A DNA stretch of 25,176 bases from a virus. Location of the stretch: IMG/VR virus record IMGVR_UViG_3300000117_000223, positions 1-25,176 of that record. One strand, given 5' to 3'. Both the position numbers and the translations under genes were made by a program. Position 1 is the stretch's first letter. Each line of letters starts with the position of its first letter. The notes below the pieces were generated by a model. The model was not told where the DNA came from, ran no database searches, and saw nothing but the letters and a program-made list of their open reading frames with translations. Below, piece after piece: positions 1 through 7,785 of the stretch.

Positions 1-1631
1 ACGACTTCCTAAACACATCTATGTCTTCTCAGTTGGGAGCATTAGGATTTATCAACGAGGGATCAACCCGCCGTAAAGAAATTTTAGCAAAGTTCCTTGA
101 CTTAGAGTTCTTTGAGAAGAAGTTTAAGTTAGCAAAGGAAGATGCTGCTGATTTACGAGGAGCGCTTCGCAGGGTTCAAGATGTTGATTATGATGAAGAT
201 ATCAAGAAGACTAAGAACGACATCTTTAGAGCAGGTGCAGCAGTAGCAAGACAAAAGAACTTATGCACGGAACTAAAGCAAAACTTAAGTTCTGTGATTG
301 AAGAGATCGCTGAGTTAGAAAATAAACTTACTCAGATTCCAGAGGATCCAATCTCTATTCGTCAGGTTCGTCAGGACTTAGAACGATTGAATCATAACGA
401 GAAATCTTTCAAGGAGAAGATTAACTCTCTAAATAAGGAGATCAAAGATAAGGAAGAGTTTTTAGAGAAGGCAGATGCTTTATTAGAGACAATTGATATT
501 CTAAATCTCAACAAGCAAAAGGAAGAAGCGGACGGACTACAAGATAAGATTGATTCTCTTTTGAGAGAGCAACAAAGGAAAGAAAAGGAAAAGGAAACGA
601 GTCTACGTCAGATCGAGATTCTAACAGACATCCCTTGTGGAGATAAGTTCTTAACTTCTTGTAAGTTCATCAAAGATGCTCATAATGCAAAGCAGGATCT
701 TTCTATCACAAAGAAGGTTTTGTCTGAGGTTGAAGACAAGTTAAAACTAAATGCTGGTGAATTATCTAACATTGACGTTGAGAAGGTCGGCAGCACTATC
801 AATAACTGGACTCGATTAACTGAGAAGAGAAAGGATGAGCAATCTAAGTTAACCAATCTAAACTTGGACCTAGAGCGGACTAACTCTGCCTTACAGAAGT
901 TAGAGGGCGAGATTAAAGAGTTAAACGAGACAGCCGATTACTACGAAGAACACAAAGAGGTTCTTGAGAATATCGAAAAGGTTATGTCGGAGTTAGAACT
1001 TGCAAAGACAAACAAAGAGAGAACAGAGCAGGAACTACAAGATTGTGAAGACCAGATCTACACACTTGTTGGTAAAGAAGGGGCATTAGAGCAGAAACTA
1101 GAGAACTTAAAAGACCTCAAGACAGAGAAGAATAGATTAAACACAGAATACTCTGCTTACGACCTATTCATGACTTGTATGCACTCTAACGGCATCGCAT
1201 TTGATGTAATCAAGAAGGCATTGCCAGTAATCAATACGGAGATTGCTAAAGTTCTATCTAACATTGTTGAGTTTGAGGTGTTCTTTGAGAATAGTGAGAA
1301 TAAACTAAACATTCTAATTAAGCATCCAAAGCATGACCCACGACAACTTGAAACTTGTTCAGGTGCAGAGAAGACCCTTGCTGCTGTTGCTATTAGAATT
1401 GCTCTACTAAATGTAAGCAATATGCCAAAATCAAATTTATTCATACTTGACGAACCAGGAACTGCTTTAGATGCTGAAAACATGGAAGGTTTTGTAAGGA
1501 TCTTAGATCTTGTAAAAGGATATTTCGATGTTACATTACTAATTACTCACATAGAGAGTTTGAAAGATATTGTCGATATGACTATTGAAATCTCTAAAAC
1601 CGAAGACGGATACGCTTACGTCAATCAATAA
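1..1631 (+). CDS. 46: Recombination endonuclease subunit gp46 (Rad50/SbcC-like), 5' truncated
   Basis: With gp47 (Mre11-like), this ATPase resects DNA ends for phage recombination-dependent replication. The reading frame is open to the window edge, and the residues before the first Met (DFLNTS, then MSSQ) look like the internal Q-loop region of Rad50-type proteins. The true start with Walker A is therefore outside the window. From the Met at 21, residues about 40-380 are long charged coiled coil, interrupted by a hook-like C-x7-C (C206, C214; PCGDKFLTSC). The ABC signature is CSGAEK (446-451), a variant of LSGGEK. Walker B is LFILDEPGTALD with D477 and E478, and the H-loop His is H510 (LLITHIE). 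The start at 21 should not be taken as real. It is the only nucleic-acid metabolism gene in view and ends 14 bases before the next start. Confidence 0.93.
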   Translation, partial: DFLNTSMSSQLGALGFINEGSTRRKEILAKFLDLEFFEKKFKLAKEDAADLRGALRRVQDVDYDEDIKKTKNDIFRAGAAVARQKNLCTELKQNLSSVIEEIAELENKLTQIPEDPISIRQVRQDLERLNHNEKSFKEKINSLNKEIKDKEEFLEKADALLETIDILNLNKQKEEADGLQDKIDSLLREQQRKEKEKETSLRQIEILTDIPCGDKFLTSCKFIKDAHNAKQDLSITKKVLSEVEDKLKLNAGELSNIDVEKVGSTINNWTRLTEKRKDEQSKLTNLNLDLERTNSALQKLEGEIKELNETADYYEEHKEVLENIEKVMSELELAKTNKERTEQELQDCEDQIYTLVGKEGALEQKLENLKDLKTEKNRLNTEYSAYDLFMTCMHSNGIAFDVIKKALPVINTEIAKVLSNIVEFEVFFENSENKLNILIKHPKHDPRQLETCSGAEKTLAAVAIRIALLNVSNMPKSNLFILDEPGTALDAENMEGFVRILDLVKGYFDVTLLITHIESLKDIVDMTIEISKTEDGYAYVNQ

Positions 1632-1645
1632 CCAGAGAGGATAGA

Positions 1646-1840
1646 ATGGTGGCAGTAGTAAAAGCATTTGCAGATAAACATTTAGAAAGATTCGTATCAA
1701 AGAAACTTTTGGTATGGTTAACAACAACAGGTCTACTCCTTGCCGAGAAGGTAGATTCAGAGCAGTGGATAATAATCGCCACAGCATACGTCGGTACACA
1801 GGGATTCGTTGATGTCGTTGCCCGTTTCAAAGGTAAATAA
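1646..1840 (+). CDS. Small two-helix membrane protein, possible holin
   Basis: A 64-residue protein behind a good ribosome site (AGAGAGGAT, then ATG 1646). A basic amphipathic start (residues 1-20) is followed by two hydrophobic stretches, about 20-33 (LLVWLTTTGLLLA) and 40-56 (WIIIATAYVGTQGFVDV), separated by a short charged turn EKVDSEQ. It ends in a basic tail (RFKGK). Size, two hydrophobic helices and charged tail fit a small phage holin, and the membrane/secreted proteins encoded just downstream would suit a lysis block. No family-specific motif proves this, so the function is inferred. It could also be a small membrane protein of other use. Confidence 0.6.
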   Translation: MVAVVKAFADKHLERFVSKKLLVWLTTTGLLLAEKVDSEQWIIIATAYVGTQGFVDVVARFKGK

Positions 1841-1843
1841 ACA

Positions 1844-2518
1844 ATGAAAAGTATGAAACTCATAATGGAGAACTTTAATAAGTTCTTAGCAGAGCAAGTA
1901 GATTTAGACAAAGCACAAGAACTTATTGACGCGAACCCTTATCTTAAAGGAAAGTTACAAGCAAGTGAAGACAATATGATCGACAGTGACAAATATGTCC
2001 TATTTGTTTCAGAAGATTCACTAGAACATGTAAAAGATAGACATATGGATGCCGATGCACCGGGATCTCTATTTAAAGATGATATTGATCTAAAAGATAC
2101 AATAAAAAATTTATTAAGCAAAGACCCTTCAGAAGAAGCAGGTGACAGAGTTAAATGGTTGGGTGTTGAAATGGATGAAGATATTGGTGATATGGGTGTT
2201 AAATTAGACGATCCTGAAAAAGTCGCTGATATGAAAGATTATACAATGCCCGATGGAAGACAGGAAAATGTAAAAATTACTGCTGGCGAAAGAGACTCCA
2301 CCAACAAAATCACTTTAATTACATCAGAGTTGGGTGAATTAGACGACAAAAAAGTTTTATCTTTGATTACCGCTTTTCCAGGTGGGACTGATATAGACGG
2401 CAAAGAAATGCCAATGGATAGAAATCAGTTTGCTGAGGAAGGTTTTTACTTTGTTTTACCAGAAGGTAGTCCATTGTTGACTGATGAAGAACCAGCAGAT
2501 ACCGAAGAAGAGGCATAA
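1844..2518 (+). CDS. Unknown acidic protein with faint BECR-type nuclease-like motifs
   Basis: A 224-residue acidic protein not recognised as a known family. The start at 1844 follows AAAGG by about ten bases; further in-frame Mets at residues 4 and 8 are possible. The N-terminus (MENFNKFLAEQ) resembles short helical leaders common on structural proteins of T4-like marine phages. Two elements stand out: H62-x3-R66-H67 (LEHVKDRH) and, near the C-terminus, VLSLITAFPGG (171-181). A His/Arg cluster followed by a late strand ending in T-x-[FY]-P is reminiscent of phage barnase/EndoU/ColicinE5/RelE-like (BECR) nucleases, but the match is only by pattern. The tail is very acidic (TDEEPADTEEEA). The stop overlaps the next start by one base, so it is co-translated with the spanin-like pair. 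Function unknown. Confidence 0.75.
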   Translation: MKSMKLIMENFNKFLAEQVDLDKAQELIDANPYLKGKLQASEDNMIDSDKYVLFVSEDSLEHVKDRHMDADAPGSLFKDDIDLKDTIKNLLSKDPSEEAGDRVKWLGVEMDEDIGDMGVKLDDPEKVADMKDYTMPDGRQENVKITAGERDSTNKITLITSELGELDDKKVLSLITAFPGGTDIDGKEMPMDRNQFAEEGFYFVLPEGSPLLTDEEPADTEEEA

Positions 2519-2922
2519 TGAACTGGTTAATCACCAAACAAATCCTCCAAAAAGTTTGGTTTTACATTAAAAATTATTGGTGGGTTGGAGCACTAATCGC
2601 ATTAGGTTTTGTGCTCCACAAGTTTTTTCTATTTGATAAAGATGTTTTAGGTGGTCTTTACGAAGAGAAGGCAAAACAAAACGAAAAAGAATTAAAAGTT
2701 ATAAACGAAACTCACAAGCACGAAAGAGTAGAGAAAGAAAGAGCAACTGAAGATTTTAAGGTTGCTGTGGAAGCACTTGAAGAAGAACGAAAACAAGCAG
2801 GCGAAAAAGTCAAGAAAGAAGAGAAGAAAAGAATCAAAGAAATCGTTGCTATGCCTGAAGAGGAAAGAGTGTCTGCTCTTGCTGATGAGTTTGGTTTAGA
2901 GATTGTTGAGGTCGAAGAATGA
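2518..2922 (+). CDS. Membrane-anchored coiled-coil protein, inner-membrane spanin-like
   Basis: A 134-residue protein with one N-terminal membrane helix (about residues 16-40, FYIKNYWWVGALIALGFVLHKFF). A long, highly charged coiled coil follows (about 48-115, rich in Lys and Glu), with a short hydrophobic/acidic end. This is the topology of an Rz-type i-spanin: anchored in the inner membrane, with a helical periplasmic arm. Its last codons overlap by four bases the start of a gene whose product has a signal peptide, as in Rz/Rz1 pairs. A GAGG ribosome site precedes the start, which shares the A of the upstream stop. The spanin role is inferred from topology and context. A membrane-tethered structural coiled coil is the main alternative. 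Confidence 0.72.
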   Translation: MNWLITKQILQKVWFYIKNYWWVGALIALGFVLHKFFLFDKDVLGGLYEEKAKQNEKELKVINETHKHERVEKERATEDFKVAVEALEEERKQAGEKVKKEEKKRIKEIVAMPEEERVSALADEFGLEIVEVEE

Positions 2923-3356
2923 GAATCACAGCAATCATTTTACTAATAATTCTTTTACCAGCACTCTGTTTTGCTAATGGTAAAGTAGCAGCAATAAAGA
3001 AAGGGCAGAAAGCACCTTTCGACGGCATCTTACTAGATAAGAAAGCAGAAGCAACCATAACTGTCAAAAGAGAATCGGCAGTTAAAATCTGCGAGATCGA
3101 TAAGAACTACACGATTAAAAAATTAAAATCAGAGTGCGACTTTAATAAAAGAATCCTAACAATAGAAAAGGATTCAGATAAGAAAAAGCACAACGCTCTA
3201 ATGAACCTCAAGAATGCCGAAGTTAAAAGATTAGAGATTGCCCTTAAAAAATCACAGAAACCAGATTATAGTAGATTATGGTTTGTTGGCGGTTTTGTAG
3301 CCGGTGTGGGTTTGTCCATCGGCATCTTCTATGCCGCCGCACAGGCGAGTAAATGA
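2919..3356 (+). CDS. Secreted or envelope protein with signal peptide and C-terminal membrane helix
   Basis: A 145-residue protein. Residues 1-19 form a signal peptide (MRITAIILLIILLPALCFA) with a plausible signal peptidase I site after CFA. Cys17 sits in PALC, which is a poor lipobox because Leu is at -1. Next comes a conserved-looking patch KKGQKAPFDGILLDKKA (28-44), then a charged helical middle with two Cys (about C57 and C72). A hydrophobic segment (WFVGGFVAGVGLSIGIFYAAA) lies close to the C-terminus. A signal at one end and a membrane helix at the other would span the envelope, as unimolecular spanins do. Alternatively it partners the preceding coiled-coil protein. The gene starts inside the upstream stop and ends overlapping the next start (ATGA). 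A role in lysis is inferred. Confidence 0.72.
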   Translation: MRITAIILLIILLPALCFANGKVAAIKKGQKAPFDGILLDKKAEATITVKRESAVKICEIDKNYTIKKLKSECDFNKRILTIEKDSDKKKHNALMNLKNAEVKRLEIALKKSQKPDYSRLWFVGGFVAGVGLSIGIFYAAAQASK

Positions 3357-3721
3357 AAAAAGACCTAAACTACATCGCTGGATTAGAGAAGGCAATAAAA
3401 CAAAAGTACGGTGAGGAAGCAGTTCAGAGTCCCTCTTCTAATTGGACGCCGGAAAAAGAAAAAGAATACCTTCAACAACTAAAAGAAAATAAGATTAAAG
3501 AATTGTCTGCCGATCGCGTTGAAGAGCGTGAGGGGTTTTTATTTTCTGCAAAACTAATTAAGAAGGATAGTAAGAATGTTTGTGATGTATGCTCAAATAT
3601 TCTAAAACAGCAGGACATGCTGTACGAAACAAAATACGAATGCTGTCGGAACTGTTATATACAATATGTAGAAGGCAGGGAAGAGAGATGGAAACAAGGT
3701 TGGAGACCAGATAATGTCTAA
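3353..3721 (+). CDS. Zinc-finger protein of unknown function
   Basis: A 122-residue protein. The first 60 residues are charged and helical (KEKEYLQQLKENKIKEL). The second half carries CDVC (C77, C80) and CCRNC (C97, C98, C101), spaced like a treble-clef or zinc-ribbon metal site in which two C-x2-C pairs are held about 17 residues apart. The tail is Trp- and Arg-rich (EERWKQGWRPD). I do not recognise a named family. The gene is translationally coupled on both sides: its ATG overlaps the upstream TGA, and its last eight bases contain the next start. Lying two genes before the large terminase, it could take part in DNA packaging or late regulation, but nothing in the sequence decides this. Confidence 0.75.
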   Translation: MKKDLNYIAGLEKAIKQKYGEEAVQSPSSNWTPEKEKEYLQQLKENKIKELSADRVEEREGFLFSAKLIKKDSKNVCDVCSNILKQQDMLYETKYECCRNCYIQYVEGREERWKQGWRPDNV

Positions 3722-4205
3722 AGAAGCACTAGAAGTCCTAAGAGGAATTAGTCAAGCAATGGGTTATGCTTATGATGGCGGCGAAAAAATTGGATTACGC
3801 CGCGATGAAAAAGATATGATGCTACAATCCAGAGATGGTTGTATGGATGGTTTTGGCGTAAAGATGGCAGGCAATAAACTAATTGTCAATTACCACTCAG
3901 AAGCACCAATGCCAGAGGTACACAAGAAAGGACCAAGCGCTTTTGAGGCAGAAGTCGAGCAGAGATTTGCCAATATTGTTAAGTTTCTTAAGAAGCAGTA
4001 TAAAAATGCAACAGGTAAGACCTTATCTCTAAATCCAGACGGTGATGCTGACGTTCTTTTACAGTACATGAATCGCAAGAGAAGTTGGATCCAAGCAACA
4101 AAGGTATACACTATTGGCGGTTTAGGTTCGGGTGTTGTTGAACCAGAGAAGAAACCATTCGATCCAATTAGAGATTTCTTAAAGACACATAAATACGGGA
4201 AGTAA
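3714..4205 (+). CDS. Unknown protein immediately upstream of the large terminase
   Basis: A 163-residue protein with GGAG ahead of its ATG. Its stop shares a base with the terminase start, so it is probably translated with it. It contains a β-like stretch (FGVKMAGNKLIVNYHSEAPMPEV), a helical segment (FEAEVEQRFANIVKFLKKQYKNATG) and a basic patch (MNRKRSWIQATKVYTIGG). In T4 the gene directly before 17 is 16, the small terminase, which has a similar length. However, the coiled-coil oligomerisation helices expected of a small terminase are not obvious here. I therefore call it unknown; small terminase is a positional hypothesis and a minor virion protein is the alternative. Confidence 0.72.
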   Translation: MSKEALEVLRGISQAMGYAYDGGEKIGLRRDEKDMMLQSRDGCMDGFGVKMAGNKLIVNYHSEAPMPEVHKKGPSAFEAEVEQRFANIVKFLKKQYKNATGKTLSLNPDGDADVLLQYMNRKRSWIQATKVYTIGGLGSGVVEPEKKPFDPIRDFLKTHKYGK

Positions 4206-5794
4206 TGGCGCGTGGTTTAACCAAGACGCAGATAAAGAAAGAGATTATCGCCTGCGGTAAAGACCCAAACTACTTTATCAACAATTACGGAAAGATTGCT
4301 CACCCAATGAAGGGAACAATTCCCTTCTCTATGTATCCTTTCCAAAAAGATGTTGTAAAAGATTTTCAAGATAATCGTTTCAATATTATTCTAAAGGCAA
4401 GACAGTTGGGTCTCTCAACTGTTTCTGCTGTTTATATTGCGTGGTTTGTTCTATTCCATAAGAATAAAAATGTTGTCGTAATGGCAACCAAACTATCAAC
4501 CGCTGCAAACTTGGTTAGAAAGGTAAAGTTTGCTCTAAAAGCAATTCCTGAGTGGATGAAACTAACAGAGTTGGTAATTGATAACAAAAACTCTTTTGAG
4601 TTGTCCAATGGTTCACAAGTAAAAGCAATTTCAACATCAGGCGATGCTGGTCGTTCAGAAGCACTTTCTTTGCTTGTTATTGATGAGGCAGCGATCATTG
4701 AAGGTCTTGACGACTTGTGGGCAGGTTTGTATCCTACTCTATCAACTGGTGGTGATTGCATTATTATCTCAACTCCAAAGGGTGTTGGTAACCTTTATCA
4801 CAAACTATATTCAGAAGCGGAGCAAGGTCTAAACGATTTTAATCCAATCAGTTTGCCATGGCATGTCCACCCAGACAGAGATCAAGCGTGGTTTGAAAAA
4901 GAAACTCGCAACATGTCTGCAAGAGAGATTGCACAGGAGTTAGAGTGTAACTTTAACATGTCCGGTGACACTCTCATCAATGGTAAGGATTTAGTTCGTA
5001 TTGAAAATGAAGAATTGTTAGAACCAGAATACAAAACTGGATTTGATCGCAACCTGTGGATTTGGAAAAATGCAGAGGAAGGTAAAAAATATTTCATGGT
5101 TGCTGACGTTGCCCGTGGTGATGGTAAAGATAACTCTACCTTCTATGTGTTTGAATCCGATACTATGGAGATTTGCTGTGAATATCAAGGCAAATTACCA
5201 CTTGATAGTTTTGCACGTATAATTTATGACACATCAAAGAGTTATGGTATGTGCATGACTGTTGTAGAGAATAACTCAGTTGGTATGACCGTATTAACAA
5301 AATTAAAAGATTACGGTCACCCAAACATTTACCACTCAAAGAAGTCAACACACGAGTATGTTGAGACATCTTACACAGAACAAACATCTGTGATTGCTGG
5401 TTTTTCCACCACAGTTAAAACCAGACCTATGATTATCGCTAAATTAGAAGAGTTTATTCGTAATAAGGTATTAAAGATTAGATCAAAAAGATTGTTTAAC
5501 GAATTAAAAACATTTATTTGGAATAATGGCAAAGCAGAAGCGATGCGTTCATATAATGATGACTTAGTTATGGCGTGTGCTATTGGATGTTGGGTAAGAG
5601 ATACAGCATTAACTGCAAATCAACAAGAAATAGAGTATAAAAAATCTATGCTTTCTGCTATAATGACAAGCAATAAGTCATTAGATACTAGAATTGTTGG
5701 GATGGAAAGGAATCAGCAAGATAATTATATCTATGGTGGCAACGCAAAACAAAAAACAGTAAAGATACATAAACTACCGTTTTTTATGAAATAG
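4205..5794 (+). CDS. 17: Large terminase subunit gp17 (packaging ATPase-nuclease)
   Basis: This motor protein docks on the portal, drives DNA into the prohead by ATP hydrolysis and cuts the concatemer when the head is full. The ATPase domain (about 40-270) has an atypical Walker A, KARQLGLST (64-72), like the SRQLGKT form in T4. Walker B is LLVIDE (156-161) with catalytic E161, followed by coupling motif IIISTPKG (187-193). The RNase-H-fold nuclease domain shows the acidic triad D301 (MVADVARGDG), E355 (TVVENNSVG) and D452/D453 (YNDDLVMACA). At 529 residues it is slightly shorter than T4 gp17 (610). All motifs are intact. The portal gene follows after ten bases. Confidence 0.97.
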   Translation: MARGLTKTQIKKEIIACGKDPNYFINNYGKIAHPMKGTIPFSMYPFQKDVVKDFQDNRFNIILKARQLGLSTVSAVYIAWFVLFHKNKNVVVMATKLSTAANLVRKVKFALKAIPEWMKLTELVIDNKNSFELSNGSQVKAISTSGDAGRSEALSLLVIDEAAIIEGLDDLWAGLYPTLSTGGDCIIISTPKGVGNLYHKLYSEAEQGLNDFNPISLPWHVHPDRDQAWFEKETRNMSAREIAQELECNFNMSGDTLINGKDLVRIENEELLEPEYKTGFDRNLWIWKNAEEGKKYFMVADVARGDGKDNSTFYVFESDTMEICCEYQGKLPLDSFARIIYDTSKSYGMCMTVVENNSVGMTVLTKLKDYGHPNIYHSKKSTHEYVETSYTEQTSVIAGFSTTVKTRPMIIAKLEEFIRNKVLKIRSKRLFNELKTFIWNNGKAEAMRSYNDDLVMACAIGCWVRDTALTANQQEIEYKKSMLSAIMTSNKSLDTRIVGMERNQQDNYIYGGNAKQKTVKIHKLPFFMK

Positions 5795-5804
5795 GAACTG
5801 ACCA

Positions 5805-7784
5805 ATGGCAGACAATAAAAACAATCCAAGAAATCCAAACAGTCCTCTGTTCCAAAGACTAACAAGACTATTTTCCGGTCCAATTGTAAACTACAGAGCA
5901 CAACAAGTAAGAAATAATCGAAAGTATTCAGTAGACAAGTATGGATCTAAATTTAGATCAGTGGGCGGTCAGTCATTTAAAAGAAAGTCATACAATCCAT
6001 ACGAATCAATCTCAACTGCGATGATGAACAACTATAATCGCGTTGAAAGGTACGCTGACTTTGATCAGATGGAATTTATGCCCGAGTTAGCATCTGCTTT
6101 AGATATTTATGCTGATGAAATCACAACACATTCTGAATTTCATAGATCATTAATTATTGACTGTCAAAATGAAGAAATTAAAGATATATTAGAAACACTG
6201 TTTCACAAAGTTTTAAATATTGATGCTAACCTTTTTGGTTGGGTGCGCTCCATGTGCAAATACGGTGATTTCTTTGGATATCTAGATATTGATGAGGAAA
6301 TTGGTATCAAGTCATTTATTGGTCTCCCAGTAAGTGAAATTGAGAGAATGGAAGGCACTGATCAATCTAATCCAAATTACGTTCAATACCAATGGAATAC
6401 AGGTGGGTTAACATTTGAAAATTGGCAGATGGCGCACTTTAGAGTTTTAGGTAATGATAAGTATGTCCCATACGGTACATCTGTTTTAGATCCAGGTCGT
6501 AGAATCTGGAGGCAATTAACTCTTCTTGAAGATGCTATGATTGCGTACAGAGTTGTTCGCTCGCCATCAAGAAAACAATTTAAAATTGATGTTGGTGGTA
6601 TTCCACCAGAAGAAGTAGAGCAATACATGCAGAAAATCATCACTATGATGAAGCGCCACCAAGTTGTTGATGATACAAGTGGTAGAGTTGATTTACGTTA
6701 CAATCCACTATCAATTGAAGAGGACTATTACATCCCAACAAGGAATGGACAAGCATCAGTAGATATTAGTCAAGTTCAAGGCGATACTTGGGGAACTGCT
6801 ATTGATGATATCAAATACCTACAAAACAAGTTGTTCGCTGCAATTAAAATTCCAATGTCTTACTTGATTCGAGGTGAAGGTGGAACTGAAGAACAAGCAG
6901 CACTTTCTCAAAAAGATATTAGGTTTGCAAGAACAATTCAAAGAATTCAGAGGGCAGTTGTTGCAGAATTAGATAAAATGGCAACAATTCACTTGTACAC
7001 TCTTGGTTACAGAGGAAATGATTTAATAAACTTTAATATAAAGTTGCACAACCCATCCAGAATCGCTTCTATGCAGGAATTAGAAACTTTGAAGAGTAAA
7101 CTAGAGATTGCTTCAACTGCAAGGTCTGACGTGTATAGCAACCGCTGGATTGCAAAAAATATTTTAGGCATATCAGAACAGGAACTAATCAGAAACACAA
7201 GAGAGAAATTCCACGATAAGCAGATAGAAACAGCATTGGCAAAGATTGCAACCGAACAAGGTGAAGGACTTGCTGCTGAAACATTGACCGGTGGTGGATT
7301 CGGCGGTGTTGGTGATATTGGACTAGGAGGCGATACTGAGGTTGGTGGAGAAATTGCTGCCCCCGAAACTGAAGTTACTGCTGGTTTAGAAACCGCACCA
7401 GAACCTGCTGCACCAGAACCTGCTACTCCAGCACCCGAACCAGAAGCAGGCGGCGGTGAAGACGTTCTATTAGCAACTCCAGAAGGTGGTGGCAAGAAAC
7501 CAGATAAACCAGCAGCAATTTATACAGAATACGAAGATGGTTCCCACACGACCAAAGGTTCTAAAGGAAAAAAGTATTGGTCTGTTAAACATGACAAGCG
7601 AGAGAAAGCAGGTCGTAAAGAGTCCTGGGGTGCAACTAAACAAAGAAAACCACGCGATATTAATAAGGCATTATCAATAGGTACGCTTGTTAAAGAAAAC
7701 AAATCTAATTATAGTGAAGAGTTTGAAAATAAAATGTCTTCATTGAATGAGGAAATGGATAGAATACTATCAGAGGATTTATAG
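5805..7784 (+). CDS. 20: Portal vertex protein gp20 with long C-terminal extension
   Basis: The dodecameric portal at the unique head vertex, where the prohead initiates and through which DNA passes. The T4-type core runs from about residue 40 to 480. It includes stretches typical of gp20 such as PELASALDIYADEI, the region around LLEDAMIAYRVVRSPSRK, DVGGIPPEE and the turn PMSYLIRGEGGTEEQAALSQKDIRF. Beyond that the protein is unusual: residues about 485-565 are Gly-, Ala-, Pro- and Glu-rich with APEPA repeats. A Lys/Arg-rich stretch (about 575-625) and an acidic helix follow, for 659 residues in all against 524 in T4. The extension lies where the portal faces the head interior or neck and may bind scaffold, DNA or terminase; that role is inference. 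Confidence 0.95.
   Translation: MADNKNNPRNPNSPLFQRLTRLFSGPIVNYRAQQVRNNRKYSVDKYGSKFRSVGGQSFKRKSYNPYESISTAMMNNYNRVERYADFDQMEFMPELASALDIYADEITTHSEFHRSLIIDCQNEEIKDILETLFHKVLNIDANLFGWVRSMCKYGDFFGYLDIDEEIGIKSFIGLPVSEIERMEGTDQSNPNYVQYQWNTGGLTFENWQMAHFRVLGNDKYVPYGTSVLDPGRRIWRQLTLLEDAMIAYRVVRSPSRKQFKIDVGGIPPEEVEQYMQKIITMMKRHQVVDDTSGRVDLRYNPLSIEEDYYIPTRNGQASVDISQVQGDTWGTAIDDIKYLQNKLFAAIKIPMSYLIRGEGGTEEQAALSQKDIRFARTIQRIQRAVVAELDKMATIHLYTLGYRGNDLINFNIKLHNPSRIASMQELETLKSKLEIASTARSDVYSNRWIAKNILGISEQELIRNTREKFHDKQIETALAKIATEQGEGLAAETLTGGGFGGVGDIGLGGDTEVGGEIAAPETEVTAGLETAPEPAAPEPATPAPEPEAGGGEDVLLATPEGGGKKPDKPAAIYTEYEDGSHTTKGSKGKKYWSVKHDKREKAGRKESWGATKQRKPRDINKALSIGTLVKENKSNYSEEFENKMSSLNEEMDRILSEDL
7395..7424 (+). 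repeat. Perfect 15-base tandem repeat in the portal gene
   Basis: GCACCAGAACCTGCT occurs twice back to back and encodes APEPA twice. Degenerate copies follow (ACTCCAGCACCCGAACC), giving a Pro/Glu linker. The repeat keeps the reading frame, so copy-number change would lengthen or shorten the linker without breaking the gene. Confidence 0.9.
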
Positions 7785-7785
7785 A

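Noticed and set aside
21-23. ATG at 21 as the true start of gp46
   Set aside because: The frame is open upstream, the preceding residues fit the family, and Walker A is missing, so the gene begins outside the window.
4190-4200. T4-like late promoter CATAAATAC before the terminase
   Set aside because: It lies inside the coding end of the upstream gene (HKYG), a few bases from the start, and differs from TATAAATA; chance in AT-rich coding sequence is likely.
7007-7495. Antisense Pro/Ser-rich ORF in the portal gene
   Set aside because: It arises from the Gly- and Pro-rich portal linker read on the other strand and shows no start signal or recognisable domain.
7747-7785. Upstream ATG extending the protein after the portal
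   Set aside because: It would overlap the portal gene by 38 bases with no ribosome site, while ATG 7786 has GAGG at good spacing.
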